DNA of 64,000 nucleotides from Taxillus chinensis (GCA_023512835.1 CM042091.1:3166348-3230347), one strand, 5' to 3'; positions 13,327 to 26,434 are shown, counted from the first letter of the stretch. A program made the numbers and translations. Notes: generated from the sequence alone by a model not told the origin.

Positions 13327-13980
13327 TGTAACAGCTCAGCCCACTCGTAGTCCGATATTTTCCGCTTTGGCCCTCGCTCGCACGGTTTTGTTTTTGGTAG
13401 GCCCTCAGCCCCAAAAACGCGTCGTGCTATGAAAGTTTTTCACAACCACCTAAGTAGCCTGCTTCATTCTCCTCTCCAGCCGATGTGGGACATTACATCC
13501 ACCCTCCCCCCCTCGGAGAGCCCAACGTCCTCGCTGGCACACCGACCTGGGCCCTGGCTCTGATACCATTTGGGTAGATGTAATGTCCTACATTGGCTGG
13601 AGAGGAGAATGAAGCAGTCTACCTAGGTGGCTGTGAAAACCTCTCCAAGCACAATGCGTTTTGGGGGCCGAGGGCCGACCAAAAACAAAACCGTGCGGGC
13701 CAGGCCCAAAGCGGACAATATCGGGCCGGGACGGGTGGGTCAGCAGCACAAATGGTATCGGAGCCGGCGCCGTGAAGCGGGACTTGGGCTCTCCAAGGGA
13801 GGGGGTGGATGTAATGTCCCGCATCGGCTGGGGGGGGGGGAAGGGGGAGCAACTTAGGTGGCTATGGAAACCTTTCCTAGTACGACGCGTTTTGGGGGCC
13901 GAGGGCATACCAAAAACAAAACCGTGCGGGTGAGGCCCAAAGTGGACAATATCAGGCTACGGGTGGGCTGGGCTGTTACA
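13327..13980. mobile_element. Inverted composite TRIM retrotransposon with 5-bp target duplication
   Basis: Three copies of a 171-172 bp LTR are present. One is inverted at 13327-13497. Two are forward, at 13579-13750 and 13810-13980. The forward pair encloses a 59-bp interior with a TGGTATCGGAGCC primer-binding site (13753-13765), which matches initiator tRNA-Met priming, and a purine tract AAGGGAGGGGGTGGA (13795-13809). The left half is a minus-oriented element with its own purine tract beside the LTR (13498-13520, as pyrimidines) and primer site GGCTCTGATACCA (13556-13568). It lacks its own 5' LTR and joins the forward element head to head. The whole unit is flanked by CCTAC on both sides (13322-13326 and 13981-13985). 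LTRs start TGTAA and end TTACA or a variant. There is no coding capacity, as expected for a terminal-repeat retrotransposon in miniature. Confidence 0.85.
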
Positions 13981-13985
13981 CCTAC

Positions 13986-16900
13986 TCTCTGATACATTAG
14001 CATGGGATGATACGGTAATGAGTATGAATGAGCATGGGTAGCACTTGGCCCTTTAGATTTTCAAGGGTCGTCAATGGCGTATCGGACACTACACAACATG
14101 TAATGTTATTCTAGTTGCTGGAACGTACATTAGGGTAAGCCGATTACATGGTTTTGGTTTATGTAACAAATGGTGAAGAACATATGAAAACTAGAAGGAT
14201 CGTTGCACGACCACCATGCCTTGCTTGTAAAAAAAAATTGTTCGTTTATTAGGTAACTACTACAGTTAGCTACTGCATTTTTGACCTTTTTCATTGTATC
14301 ATTTACTTGAAGTTGTAATGATGTTGTTTTGATTTTATTTTATGTGAATGGTTGGAGAACCCTAAAGGGACCCTCTATGTTGATTTTATTGATTATATAG
14401 ATTCTATATATGTCAAATGCGGACATACTATTGAATTGATCATGTGATTATGATTGATGTCATTTATGGGTTATGCATGCTTGAATTGTTCATATGGTGA
14501 ACCATATGATATGATAGCGATTGCATTGCTCGTAATAGATGATGATGGTGAGTATTACTGTTTATTAAGCCATTTATGACCTTTACTTGTTTAGATTGCT
14601 TGTATGATGTAAGAAATAATCACATAAATTGTGTGTGACAATGAGTAGCTCTTAATAATGGAGGATTGACATCTGTTGATGTTATAAGGAGGAACTGATG
14701 GCCCATAATGATGGAGGATAGTTTTGATTTATGTTATGTTAAGTTGATACCCCTAATAATAAAAGATATAAGGATGTTTGATATGACAGGTGACAAATTG
14801 TCCCTATTGAGTGAGGATACGTGACTTGTTGGTGATATAATCAGTGGTATCGGTTGCCACAACATTGACTTCTGATACGATTAGTTAGTTTGATCATGTT
14901 TATTATTTCACCTTATTGGATATTTGATTTTATATATACACACACATCCACACATATGTACGTTTGATGTACTATTTTTAGGTGAGATGGATAGTCTTGA
15001 GCACTACATGCATGACACATAAATGCATTTGACATGTAAAAATCAAGATTTGGTTAGGCTGTAGGATAATGTCGAGTTGTATGTCACTTAAGTATTTATT
15101 CTCACCTTACATTGTTAACTTTTTTTTGGTACTGATGGGAGCTAATTGTTGATACAACAAGAGTATTCAAAGTTCACCCATGTTTGATGTAATGACTTCA
15201 CTTATGGTTTTATAATGAATCTAATGATATATAATAACTTGTGTTGGTTTATTTGATTCCTATACATGAGTCCATGGCAGCCGTAATAGATTAGTTTATA
15301 ACATCTTAATGAATGACTAATTTTATTTTTAGACTTATATTGGTTTGCATTTCATTAGGACTATACATGAATACTATTGTATAATTGAACGGATGGCAGG
15401 TTGAAATAACACCGCAATATAATCTCTTTAGGTTCTAGTTATTAATCCATTGACTCTTCAATTACAGGCACGAGAAAGTCACTTACCTGATTTCAAGTTT
15501 TTGAAACTTTGGGACATGATGTTTGTGTTTAGACAGATTCAGGCGTCAAAATAGTCAAGACCCAAAAAAGTATTGTATAATGAGAATTTATTGTTTTGTT
15601 ATAAGCTAATCTTAAATTAATATCAGTTGTGTTTATAATTGTGTATGGTAGTTTAATTTTCTAAGGGTTAAATTGCGATTTTTTTTGTCTTTTTATAATT
15701 TAATAAAATGATATTATTTTGTTTAAAACAACACTGTTTTACTAAAGTTATAAGTTTGGAAAAAAAAAAGTTTAAATAGGAATATAAAACGGTCAAGAGT
15801 CACAAGTCAATCTTGCGGGCGAGCATGGTTTATTTTTTATTTTTTAAATAAGATTAAAAATATATATGAATTAGCTTGTGGGCTAGCTCACGAGCATTTG
15901 CGAGACAAGTTGGATCGATCCATTTTTAGTTCGTCTTAAACAAGAAGTTGAAAACCTAAAAGAGCAAGCACAAGTCGAGTCAGACCAATCTGTTTTACGT
16001 TCATACTTTTAAATGAACTAAGCCGCAAGACCCCGCCTCAATAGTTGTTGTCTCCCACTCTACACTCAAACTATATATTTTAATGATTTGCTTTTATCTA
16101 GGTCTCATGCTATTTTTCAATTGCTTTAAAAGTTTAAAACACTATCGAAACGAACTTAATTCATGTTAGTATCCGATTTACCCTCCCAATACTTACCCTA
16201 ATGTTTGGGTTAACAGAATCTTAGTAAATCCAATAAAATAATATTTAAAATATTATACGTGAAACACTCCCTCCCTCAGAAACCAACCGTGACGCAAGCG
16301 AGGGAAAAAAAAAAACAACAACCAACAAACCAACCAACAATTTTTAAAAAATAAATAAAGCAAGAAAAAGGGTCAAAGTGCTGCAGTGCGGACTTTCAAT
16401 ACCGCAAAAGAAGACAAATTTGAAAATATTAGGGGAGAGAAAGAGGGGTAAGACTGTCATTTCGAATGCATGGGGACCAAGCAACCCCTTGGAAGGTTGT
16501 CAGGGGGTGTGGACCGGTGGGTAGGAAAATCTGGCGGGACCCTAATCCTACCAATTTGGTTGGAAGCATCATTTCATAACATTGCGCGGACTACCAATTG
16601 GCTCCAATGAAGTCATATATATAGTAACCTATTTTAAAATTTATTTCTACTTTTTTAATATTTCTAATAAAAATATTTAAAAATTTAGAATTTTTTTATA
16701 TTTTTATCAAAATGATATAATTTTAATTAAAAATTTATTAATTAAAATGATATCGTTTTAATAAAAATACAAAAAACTTGCAATATAATTCTATTTTAAA
16801 AACTACAAATAAATTTATTCTTCTCTAATAAATATTTAAAAATATAATAATGGAAACATAAATCATTCTTGAGCATATTGTTTAAATGTGAATATCTGTT

Positions 16901-18087
16901 TGAATATTATGTTTTTAAGAACAATACAATAAATTCTCCAAAGCACCGGTTAATTTTACTCATGTTTTAAATATTTTTATTTAAATATTTATATATTTAG
17001 AGATTATTATTTTATTTTTAATTTTTTAAATAACTTTTAATATATATTTTTTTAAATATAAACTTTTGATTAATTATAATAAATAAAAATAAATATACTA
17101 TTCACCTCTGAAAGCCTTTTTTTTAGGTGTAATATCTATATCTACATGTATCCACTGAATTGATTCGGTCAATTTCATCCATGTTCACATGCACTTATGA
17201 GACGAGACTGCCGCGTGGACATGGTCAACGTCACCGTCCCTCGCAATCGTATCTCTCGCATCAGCTAAGGAGCCAGGGAAGTAGCGTTTGGGGTGGACTA
17301 ATAAGGAGGCTCGTCTTCACCCTCCACTGTTGACGGTGGCTTTTATCTTCTACGTAGACGATGGGCCTATCTTATGGGCTGTGATGATATATGAGAGTGC
17401 CAAACCCAATGACGTTAACTAGGCCTCTCAACTCCGTCTTCCATTGAGGATAGTCAAAAGAAATATTACGCGCAGTAGTGGGACTGGGGGAACCAACCAT
17501 ATTTAGTTATTTACACACTTTCATGCGATATATTTAGCCAAAGAAATATTCTTCCTTTGGAACATGTCAAAGGCAATCCATCGTGTTGTCAACGTGGAGC
17601 TAGCAATTTCCACGTCGTCAAATATTTACCTGTTAGTTAGTCCGAATAAATTAATTCACAAAACTTGTTATGAAGTAAGTTTTCAACCTCTCTCTTAATC
17701 ACATCATGTGACACACCAATAGAACTGAGCTGGTATCATATGAGATCATTATAGATCATACTGATTCAATCACCTGGTAAAAAGGGTTTATATTTCAATC
17801 CGATACCGCCATATACCACTAGAACACACCATGACGAGAAGACTTTTGATATCATGAAATATCTTCTTCAGAACCAATCGGTTTTGATACAATTTGTTAA
17901 GATCGGTCAAAAGGTACATGTCCTCTTACATGTTACAATATTATCCGCTTTGACTTTGAGCACGTCATATCTGCCCACACGGCTTTAAAATGTGTTATGA
18001 CATTTCTATATTTGCTTTACCTTATTACCTTACTTGGCCTTCCCCAATTCTTTCAACTCTTCCTCTTGTCTCTAATGTTATTGTGCT
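13986..18087. other. Gene-free stretch
   Basis: No supported gene is present. The sequence is moderately A+T-rich without long open frames. Around 14.5-14.9 kb, phrases such as taatggaggat and ataatgatggaggata recur loosely, possibly an old repeat. Less A+T-rich patches at 16260-16560 and 17150-17480 carry no recognisable exon. Confidence 0.35.
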
Positions 18088-18847
18088 CAGGGATGTATTT
18101 AGGGGGGGGGGGGGGGGGGGCTAAATTTTTTATATATATAAATATAAAAAAATATAAACATATATTATAACATTATAAATTTTAATAACAGATAAATATA
18201 TATAGTTATATACATATATAAATTTTAATTTTAATTATGCATATTTCATATATATAGTTATAATTAAAATTAATTAGTAATATAATTTATTATCTTATAT
18301 TGTTTGTGATAAACATATTGCTAATTATAATAGTGGTAAATGAATTACATGATTTTAAAAAATTATTTAATTTGATTATAGGATAATTTGATAAGTTTTT
18401 TTTATGCTTTTATGTTATTAATTTTAACTTATATAGTACTAATTATTAGTACTGGTCTCAAGGCCAGGCAAGTGAGGCCTGCGTTTTAGGCCCCCATAAA
18501 TTAGATTAAAATTAAGGTTTTCAAGCCTCATCTCATCTTGGCCTAACCTCTTATGGCAGAAAAGAATCAAAATTTAATTTATAATTTTGATAATGATATT
18601 TGTTCTAAAATTTTATATTATTCCTATAATTATAGTAAAGTAATAATAAAAATAGAAATCGATAGTTTAATATGTAGATACAAATATTATTATATCTACA
18701 TTAAGGCTTTTAATTTAATAATCACTTTAGATCCCATAAATTTCAGAAGTGGTCCTACTAATCGTAATTTTAGATAATAATTTTTAAATATGAATTACAT
18801 ACTTTATATCTCAGCACTCCTAACTAAACTTTCTAATTTCGTCCCTA
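18088..18847. mobile_element. hAT-like MITE with a nested insertion and a G19 run
   Basis: The left end is cagggatgtatttagg. The right end, reverse-complemented, is tagggacgaaattagaaag, so the termini are imperfect inverted repeats of the CAGGGAYG type often seen in plant hAT-related elements. A run of 19 G lies just inside the left end (18102-18120). The A+T-rich body matches the DNA at about 60940-61250. A distinct insert from about 18450 (tggtctcaaggccaggcaag) to 18765 (cagaagtggtcctact) looks like a second nested element. The 74-codon open frame at 18553-18777 falls in it and is probably meaningless. No clear target duplication is visible. Confidence 0.5.
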
Positions 18848-20029
18848 ATTGAGTCTTGAGTACTTTTTGCTAAATTGTATATAAACACTTATAATACTAG
18901 GTAAAGTGATAGTAACGATAATAGTTTAATATGTGATAAAAAATTTGCTGGACTTGGTGTGGAGTTGGAATCGCACACACCGGGATCGCCAAATCCCCAA
19001 CTATTATGTCTTACTTCTCATTTCTTCCTTCTAGCTCCACCCTTCAATCAATTATTAACTTTAGTTTTGCTAAACCACTTCCCATTTAATTGTTTTTTGT
19101 ATATTATTTAGTCATATGTGGTGTGAAGTTGCCATCTTTTTGCAGATACGTGGGGATGGGTTGCGGTAAGTATTTAATTAGCTAGCCAGTTGAAATTACA
19201 CATCTATCTAACTCATGCATCAATAGTGCATGCATGTTTATCAATCTAGAATTTCAGTCAACCGATCTCCATAAACGCTAAGGAAATATATAGATGACAA
19301 GATTGGAAGAAGGATAGATATGGAGAACTGCTCTACTTCAATGGCACTCCTCTACCTCAGTGACTAATGGGAGAGGAAAAAGAGAGGGTTGTCATTTCCT
19401 CTCTCCTTAGCTTGACTTCCTTAACATCGTTCTCCCTTCAAAAGAGACTCATACTCGTGTACACAGAGAGGAAGATGGCAAATTTATCCATGGGCTTGGA
19501 GTGATGGCAAAGAAAGCTTAAGGCCTACAAACATCGGGGGAACTACAGTACCACTGGAAAAGGGCCTACAAACAAAATCAGGAAGGCAAGGCTAACCAAC
19601 AGAAAGATTGGATTTAGGAAGCACTATAATATATACCAAGCAGTTCCATTTTAATAAAGTTGAAACAAGAGGTTATCCTCCAAAATTCCATTTTACATCG
19701 TTTTTTGTTTTTTTTTGCAAGGTTATGTGTTGTTTAATTTCAAAATTCATGATGGAATATGAAAACAGGGTTCACGTCACTCATGAGTTACATTAGTAGT
19801 TTAATACCATGCACCCCCCCTGAAATCTCAATTTATACCCAGACATAATTTTAAAAAACAAAACACACACAAGGTGGTGGTGGTGGTAGCAGTAGTTGCA
19901 GTAATAAGAGTTTTTACAATTTAGCAAAAGTATTCAAGGCAAACATTGACGCAATATCATCAGAGACGGGAAGAAGAAGGAGAAAATTGACAGACAGGAA
20001 CCCTTTTCTTATAGGATGTTGTCTCAGCC
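18848..20029. other. Gene-free stretch
   Basis: No gene can be supported. A short open frame at 19608-19796 lacks recognisable features. The DNA at 19280-19600 is less A+T-rich but shows no exon-like pattern. Confidence 0.35.
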
Positions 20030-20337
20030 TCACTTGATGGAATCAAAGTTGGAGACTCTGATGATTACGGCGGCTACAACGCCACCAGTGACGATGCTGA
20101 GCCATGGAAGTTCTTGAGGGAAGGGGTGATGCCTGTGTCAACGACCACGGTGAATGCCTGCCATATTAGGACCTCTCTCCATTTTGCATTATAAATCAAC
20201 GACGAGGTCCGGCGTTTGTTTCAACAGCTTCATGGTTCCTTTCGTGCTCAAATCAGCGTTCGTCCCGGCTTGCCATTAACATTGGCCATCTCTCTGGTTC
20301 GTCCAGTGATAGTGATGCCCAAGAAAGGATTGCCACC
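20030..20337. pseudogene. Possible degraded coding fragment, strand uncertain
   Basis: This patch is more GC-rich than its surroundings and reads almost open on both strands. On the minus strand the last 35 codons (20137 to 20030) end in LPWLSIVTGGVVAAVIIRV and then NFDSIK and a stop, resembling a hydrophobic C-terminal tail. Upstream, frame changes and stops interrupt the reading. On the plus strand a frame starting GIKVGDSDDYGGYN continues across one stop to 20337. I recognise neither product. It may be a decayed gene fragment or chance. Confidence 0.2.
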
Positions 20338-20849
20338 TTAATCAAGTTGGATTAAGCGATTAATCAAGATTAATTGAATTGATTTAACTGGACACCTGTT
20401 AACTAATTGGGTTGCCACGTACGGGTGAGGAATTTCCTCCAACGCCTATCGAAGGAAATCTTTGTCCTTACAAATTTTCATTTGATGATAATTACTATCT
20501 TCCTAAATTTTACTTTCCTTTTTTATAATATAAAATCTATTTTAACTAGCTATTTTTAATTATTTATTCTAATCATACTCTCTATTTTATTTAATTATAT
20601 AATATTTTATTATTTTTAAAACTTTAAATTTAAATAATTAATTTTTTATATAACTAATTAATGTTTTATTATATTACAATATTAATAAAATTAATTTAAG
20701 GAGTGATTATACCTCCTTACAGGGAGCACTTAGGAGTTAGCTAATTAAAAAAGTATTTAGGTAGATGATTGAAGCAACAAAACTACAAAGTATACAATTA
20801 GATTCCAATATTAAGATAAAGAGGCATATAGGGACAGGTGTTAGGGGTG
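20338..20849. other. Gene-free A+T-rich stretch
   Basis: Nothing recognisable is seen in this stretch. Confidence 0.35.
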
Positions 20850-21415
20850 ATCGTCGGTTAGTTTGGGTGGGTTACATTACTTTGCTAAACTGAATTTTTG
20901 ATTTTTGATCGGGTTGTTGGAATTACTCAATCCGTCCAAATCGGTTTATTTGATTTTTAGTTATTCGGTTTGTCAGGTTAAATCAGGTTAACAATTTTTC
21001 TGCTCAATTATAACATCGTCAATTTTTAGCCTAAAATTCACAACATAAACACAAACTAAAATACATAATTTAATATCTAATTCCAACCAACCAAATCAAA
21101 TAAATTATCATCATTAAAAACATCTTTGGATTAAACATAGGAAGTCCACAATTAATAGACTTTCACCTCCAAATCATAAAATTTTTATATTTCTCACCGC
21201 ATAAGAAAAAATTTCTCATTTAGAAGTGTTTGTCGGTCTATTTGGGCGGGTTGTACTATTTATCTAATCAGTTTATTTAATTTTTGGTTAGACTGATAAG
21301 TTAGTCAATCTGCCCAAATAAACATCAATTTATTTGATTTTTGATTGATCGATTTATTAGATTAAATTAGTTTATCGACTTTTCTACTCAACCTATCGGG
21401 TGTCTTTTATATTTA
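20850..21415. repeat. Repeat with two direct half-copies
   Basis: The segment at about 20850-21000 (gtcggttagtttgggtgggtt followed by gatttttgat) recurs in diverged form at about 21228-21400 (gtcggtctatttgggcgggtt). The second half also contains internal inverted matches, for example tttgggcggg against ctgcccaaat. This is typical of a decayed plant non-autonomous element. There is no coding capacity. Confidence 0.4.
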
Positions 21416-21461
21416 TACATGTGTGTGAAAATAAATACAAACTTGTAATCCACTCGCAAGT

Positions 21462-21965
21462 AGGGGTGTAAAACGGGCCGTGGGCTGGACCGATCAAAGC
21501 TCGATTCGTTTAAAATGCGGGCCTAAATGGGTTGGCCCGTTTAGGCCCAGCCCGTGCGGGCTGCGGGCTGACCAGCGGACTTTTTTAAATTTTATTTTTT
21601 ATTTTTTTTCCTAAATACCTTAAAATTTAATATATATATATATATATATTATTTTAATTAATTAATTAATTAAATTTTATATACGAATAATTATAAAATA
21701 AAATTAAAATAATATTAACTTGATAAAATTATATTAATTAATTTTAGATTTAAAAAAGATAAAAAAATAAAAAATAAATAAAAAAATATGATCCGACCTA
21801 CAAACCCTCACGGATCACTGTGGGCCAAACCGGGCCAAAATTTATCCATTCCGTTTAAAACACGTGCCTAAATGCCCGTTTAAGCTCATCCTGTTAGAGG
21901 CTGAACCGGACTAGCCCGTTTTAAATTGGTCTGTCCCATCCTCCAAGCGCACATATTAAATTGGT
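21462..21965. mobile_element. MITE-like element with GGGCC-rich ends
   Basis: The left part is rich in gggcc and gccc (aggggtgtaaaacgggccg) and the right part carries reverse-type blocks (cgggccaaaatttatcc, ctagcccgttttaaattgg). They flank an A+T-rich core. This organisation is that of common plant non-autonomous DNA elements. The exact termini and target duplication are not clear. Confidence 0.4.
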
Positions 21966-22204
21966 CTGTCTATTAAATTGGTCTGTCCCGTTGCAAGGTC
22001 ACATATTATATTAGTTTACACATGGAGCAAAAGAAAAAACCTCCAAGGAGTGCGCACTGCGCTGTCCGTTTGTCATCTCAAGAAATAAAAAGGTGCTTAT
22101 ATATATATATATATATATATTCGATAACTATATTTTGTTTCGAAATAATTATACCAGAAAATAGAGAGAAAAAAAAATCATGCAAAGAGCTAACATGACC
22201 TGGC

Positions 22205-22330
22205 GTACCCGGAACACGAACAGTCACTTTCCCTAGTGGTTGATTGGTCCAATGACTTCGCAGTATGAGATTTGAGGTTGGGGGTTTAATTTCAGTCCCT
22301 AATGGAATAGGGGTGGGAGAGATTTTAGAT
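22205..22330 (+). mobile_element. Possible tRNA-derived SINE-like fragment
   Basis: An A-box-like tccctagtggttgattgg is followed about 50 bases later by a weak B-box-like gggtttaatttc, then an A+T-rich tail. The spacing fits a tRNA-related SINE head, but both boxes are imperfect and no second copy was found here. Low confidence. Confidence 0.25.
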
Positions 22331-24747
22331 AAAAGAGTGAGTTGTAATAAAAAAAATAGAATTTTTTTAAAAGGTAGAGAACTGATTTTTGAATCGGATA
22401 ACTTAATCTGATTTTTGAATCAGATAATTTTTTAGTTTGTGGTAGATGTATAAATATTAAAGTACTCTGATCAATATATTGATATGTTATGATATTTATG
22501 CATCTACACCTCAATTTGGATTTCAATCCGATTAAATCATATGTGAAAAATTATTTTTCTAAAAGATAGAGGCCAAACACGTTAATCATTTATTTTTAAC
22601 ATATTAGTTAAAATAGTCGGCGCTTAAGTTATGTTTTCTCAAGGTAATAATTTTAGTGTTTTTTATGATATCTCTAACTAATAACTATAATCCTTAAAAG
22701 ATATCGATATTAGATTAGATGAAATCACCACATACACGACAGTTTATTTAAAAATGAATTCTGACAATCATATTTTCAAACACAATAAATTCTTATATAC
22801 AGTTGTACAATCGAATTATGTCATATGGTAGAAATTAATTATTGTTAATAAATATACGAGAGCCCATAAAATTAGGCTAATATTAATATTAGGTTCAATC
22901 TTTTAAAGACAATGGTATACACTATAGGTTGTACAAATAATCAACTCATGAGTATCCGTTAAATTGATATTTTAACAAAAATCATAATAATTTAACTAAA
23001 GGATTTCAATTATCTTACATCATGCATATAAAAATTTCCTTTAAATAACCAAACAAATTAGTCATATATATACTACTATATAAACATGTTAGGTATAGTT
23101 CACTCATTAGCATGGGAGGTTAGAAAATCTATAATTGAATTAAATTCAAGTTTGACTCAAATATTTTAAGTTATATGCAAATTTTAAAATTAATTAAATA
23201 TTAGCTCGGATCAATAATTTACAAATATTCGGTCTAGATTATCCATCAATTCATTAAAAAAATGTTGTTAGACGATTAATAGTCATAAAACATGGAGCAA
23301 AATATAAGAAATGAATTTACCTTCATCATAGAGTTTTTGGGAATATTTTATTTTCTTCTAGCAAGGGATTATAAAAATTAATGTAAATTGAAAAATAATA
23401 AAAGAAACATATTTATAAAAGTTATGATATTATAATTTATGTAGTTTTAAAATTCAAAAATAATTGCATATGATGGTAAGACTATTAAAATTTATAGTAA
23501 TATTAAAGATAGGCCTAAATGCACTTATCAGACGGCATTACTCGGTATTTACTGAATTTTTTCCGATAAAATCTATAAATCGGTCGGTAATAAAAAACTT
23601 TTGTATGATATTCGATAAGTCAGCAAAAAAGTGCGTTAACTTTTTAAAACCTTTAATTACTAGTATACTGATATATATATGTTTTATTTGTTTTATAATT
23701 GATAAAATGCTTGATAAAATATAAATTTTACATGTTATGCACGTATCTATTATATTATATTACATGTTAATCTTTGGTGTCTAGAAATATTATAAGTTCC
23801 GTAAAAGTGTATTAATTGCTCTTTATTTTATATAAAACAATCAATAAAAATATTGCTGAACAAGGATAGAAATGACATTTTCAACAAAATTTGACGAACA
23901 TCAAAACTAATTGGGGTTTTTTTTAATTTAATTCTTGCTTTTTGATATGTATGTTTTTGAGTTTTCACAATGAAAATTTCAAACATTAAAGGAATTATAA
24001 AAATTCTAAAGAAAATTTTAGTTTCAAACTTCCAGAATGTGAAAAAGAGTACAGTATGAAGTTCATTTGGCAGTTCTTTTAGACTGTCGATGTAAAATCT
24101 CTAATTTTTATAATAAAATAATATTATAAAATATTTACTACTTTTATAAGATTTTATGTAAATTATCATATCAAAACTCAATTAGTTATTAAAAATAATA
24201 ATTAAAAAATTAAATAAACCATTAGAACACAAAACTAATAGTTCTAGTTAATAGAATGTTGGATCTTGTTTTGACTAAATCGTCACATTTTCATTATTGA
24301 ATTTCCATTTGAAATTACTAGTCAAACTAAAAATTTATTGGTTAAGTCTTTTTTTTAGATCAAGCTTTATTCAGCTTAAGATATATGAGATGCAACTTAA
24401 GTCTGGTCATGGGATGGATAACTTGAAACAGAAAAAGCTCATTAAATGATTTGGAAAAGAAAGTTTTGATACATGGAAGATTAAAAGATAGATCTTAATC
24501 TTGAGAAAGAAGTTTTTATACAAGTTCCTTCAGCTTTTTAGGGATGTTAGGAATCAAGCATCATTGGGACTTATACTTATGTATTCAAGAGGCCTTGGTC
24601 AATGGGACAACGCCGTTTAAGGATCAAGATAGTTTGAGTGTTGCACTTAGACCTCAACAAGGTTATTAGGACACTAAAACGACATTGTTTAGTATTCAGA
24701 TTCCGTAAGTGCACGGATCGTGACAAGTAATATAATGGACTTTAAGG
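22331..24747. other. Gene-free A+T-rich stretch
   Basis: No gene is supported. An open frame at 23464-23724 is A+T-driven and featureless. Near 24690-24735 the phrase gtaagtgcacggatcgtgac resembles interior sequence of plant Ty3-type retrotransposon relics, which may continue after 25200. This is inference only. Confidence 0.3.
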
Positions 24748-25192
24748 CTCTACTTGGCTAGATATGGAAATAGGGTGTAAAAAAATAGTTAGAAAAGAGG
24801 AAGATGGAAAAGAGATGGAAAGAAAAAAGGTAGAAAAAAAGGGGTGGTTGGTTAATATGAAAAAAAGGTGAAAAAGATATAAAAATAATTTATTTAAATA
24901 TATAGTAAAACAATTGAAAATATTGTCTGTCAATTTTACCCTTCTATCTTTGGCAAATCTACAATGCTTCTTATTTCATGTTAACATTTTTCAATGGCAA
25001 TTTTATAATTTTATTAACTTTTCATACATTTTCACATTGTATTGTACGAGAAAATACTCATCAATACCAAGATGTTTTTTGTGTCAAATTTCCACATCTG
25101 CCGTGATTTCCATAACACCCAAGCAGTGGAAAGAATTTTTTCCATACTTTTTCCCTCCTTTCGTGCCTTTTCCATAGTATTCAAGCAGAGGG
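24748..25192. mobile_element. MITE-like element inside a possible retroelement relic
   Basis: The left end is ctctacttggctagatatgg. The right end, reverse-complemented, is ctctgcttgaatactatgg, giving imperfect terminal inverted repeats around an A+T-rich body of about 445 bp. The overlapping open frames on both strands (24914-25236) are shadows of this element and match no known protein. Confidence 0.45.
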
Positions 25193-26315
25193 TAAGTTCG
25201 GATATCGAACCCAATGGAAGGAATTTTGAAGAATAATAGTTCTTTTTAATTCATTGGTTTCATCAAAAGTAAACTTGTAAAATTTAAATTGTGAATTTTA
25301 TAAATGTAATTAACAAAGCTAACTTTGAATAATTTAATGAGAGAATTAGGGAATTAGATTTCAATTGATATACTTCATTAATTCAAACTTCTAATCAATG
25401 TTGAAATAGGTTTATCTTTTTTATCTAAAACCTAATACGTATGCATGAATTTGCCTCTTTCGAGTGATCTAGCCGTGTGTCAACCCTAGCTTGGGGGATG
25501 GCTAACCCATTAAGTGCTTAAGTTGTTTGAGTGTAAATTGACATTACACCAATCTTAACTAAGTTACAAGAGATTGATACTGATTTTTGCAAATTATATC
25601 TTTCTCAAGTTAATTCACCTAACTATCCAGTTATCAGCTTAATCTTTCAACTCATGCTTGATGAACTTTTAATAAGAATTAAGGTGGTCAATCATAATTC
25701 TAGTCATACAAAATTTAAGAGAATTGATAAACAAAGATAGGAAAATTAAGATAATATACCATAGAAATTGAAATTACAAATATACATCAAATTCATCCTC
25801 CTCCCTTAGAGATTTAAGCTATTATAATGCAAAAAATATAATTATCTTTACAATTGACTTCCAAAAGCACTATGTCTCCTATTTCTAATCTCATAATTTG
25901 ATTTCCCCTTTTGTTCTGTCTTAAAACCTAAAATATCACTAACTACCCAATAACCGTTCCCACCAATTTTTAAATTATAATTTTCTATTAATATACATAA
26001 ATAAGGGTCATTTGATAATCTTTTGAAGGGCTAAGAGTCGTATAAGTGGCAAGGAAAAGAAATCCGTTAAGTAACAGTTGATTTGCGCAGAAATCACATT
26101 ATGTCGATCAAAATTGGTCAAATGAAATTTTAGCCAACCACCTCCAATTTTTTCGGTTGACCAAAACTCTCCCGAGGCTGTGTTCAATTTAATTAGATCG
26201 ATCAAATTTTCTTGGCCATTCTCTGCATTTTGCGTCTTCTTCTTTGAACTTTGTATTTGATTTATTCTTTATCCAAAAATATCACCAATAACACAAAAAA
26301 TTTTACAATTACTTT
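25193..26315. other. Gene-free stretch, possible retroelement relic
   Basis: A+T-rich sequence with phrases such as gtcaaccctagcttgggggatggc, which resemble non-coding parts of decayed plant LTR retrotransposons. No ends, primer site or coding domain are visible. Nothing else is supported. Confidence 0.25.
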
Positions 26316-26434
26316 GTTAGGGGGTTAGTTCAATAATCAATCAATCTATAACAAAATGAGGATAAAAACATATTCAATTCCAACATAATATCCCATAATC
26401 TCATATTAAAATAAAGTCTAACGAACCCCCTAAC
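26316..26434. mobile_element. 119-bp MITE with 15-bp inverted ends
   Basis: The left end GTTAGGGGGTTAGTT is matched by GTTAGGGGGTTCGTT as the reverse complement of the right end, with one mismatch in 15. The non-coding interior is about 90 bp. This is a compact hairpin-capable miniature element. A precise target duplication was not seen. Confidence 0.6.

Noticed and set aside
13588..13933. Several overlapping open frames of 60-106 codons
   Set aside because: All lie inside the LTRs of the TRIM composite, which is non-coding. The same frames repeat because the LTRs repeat.
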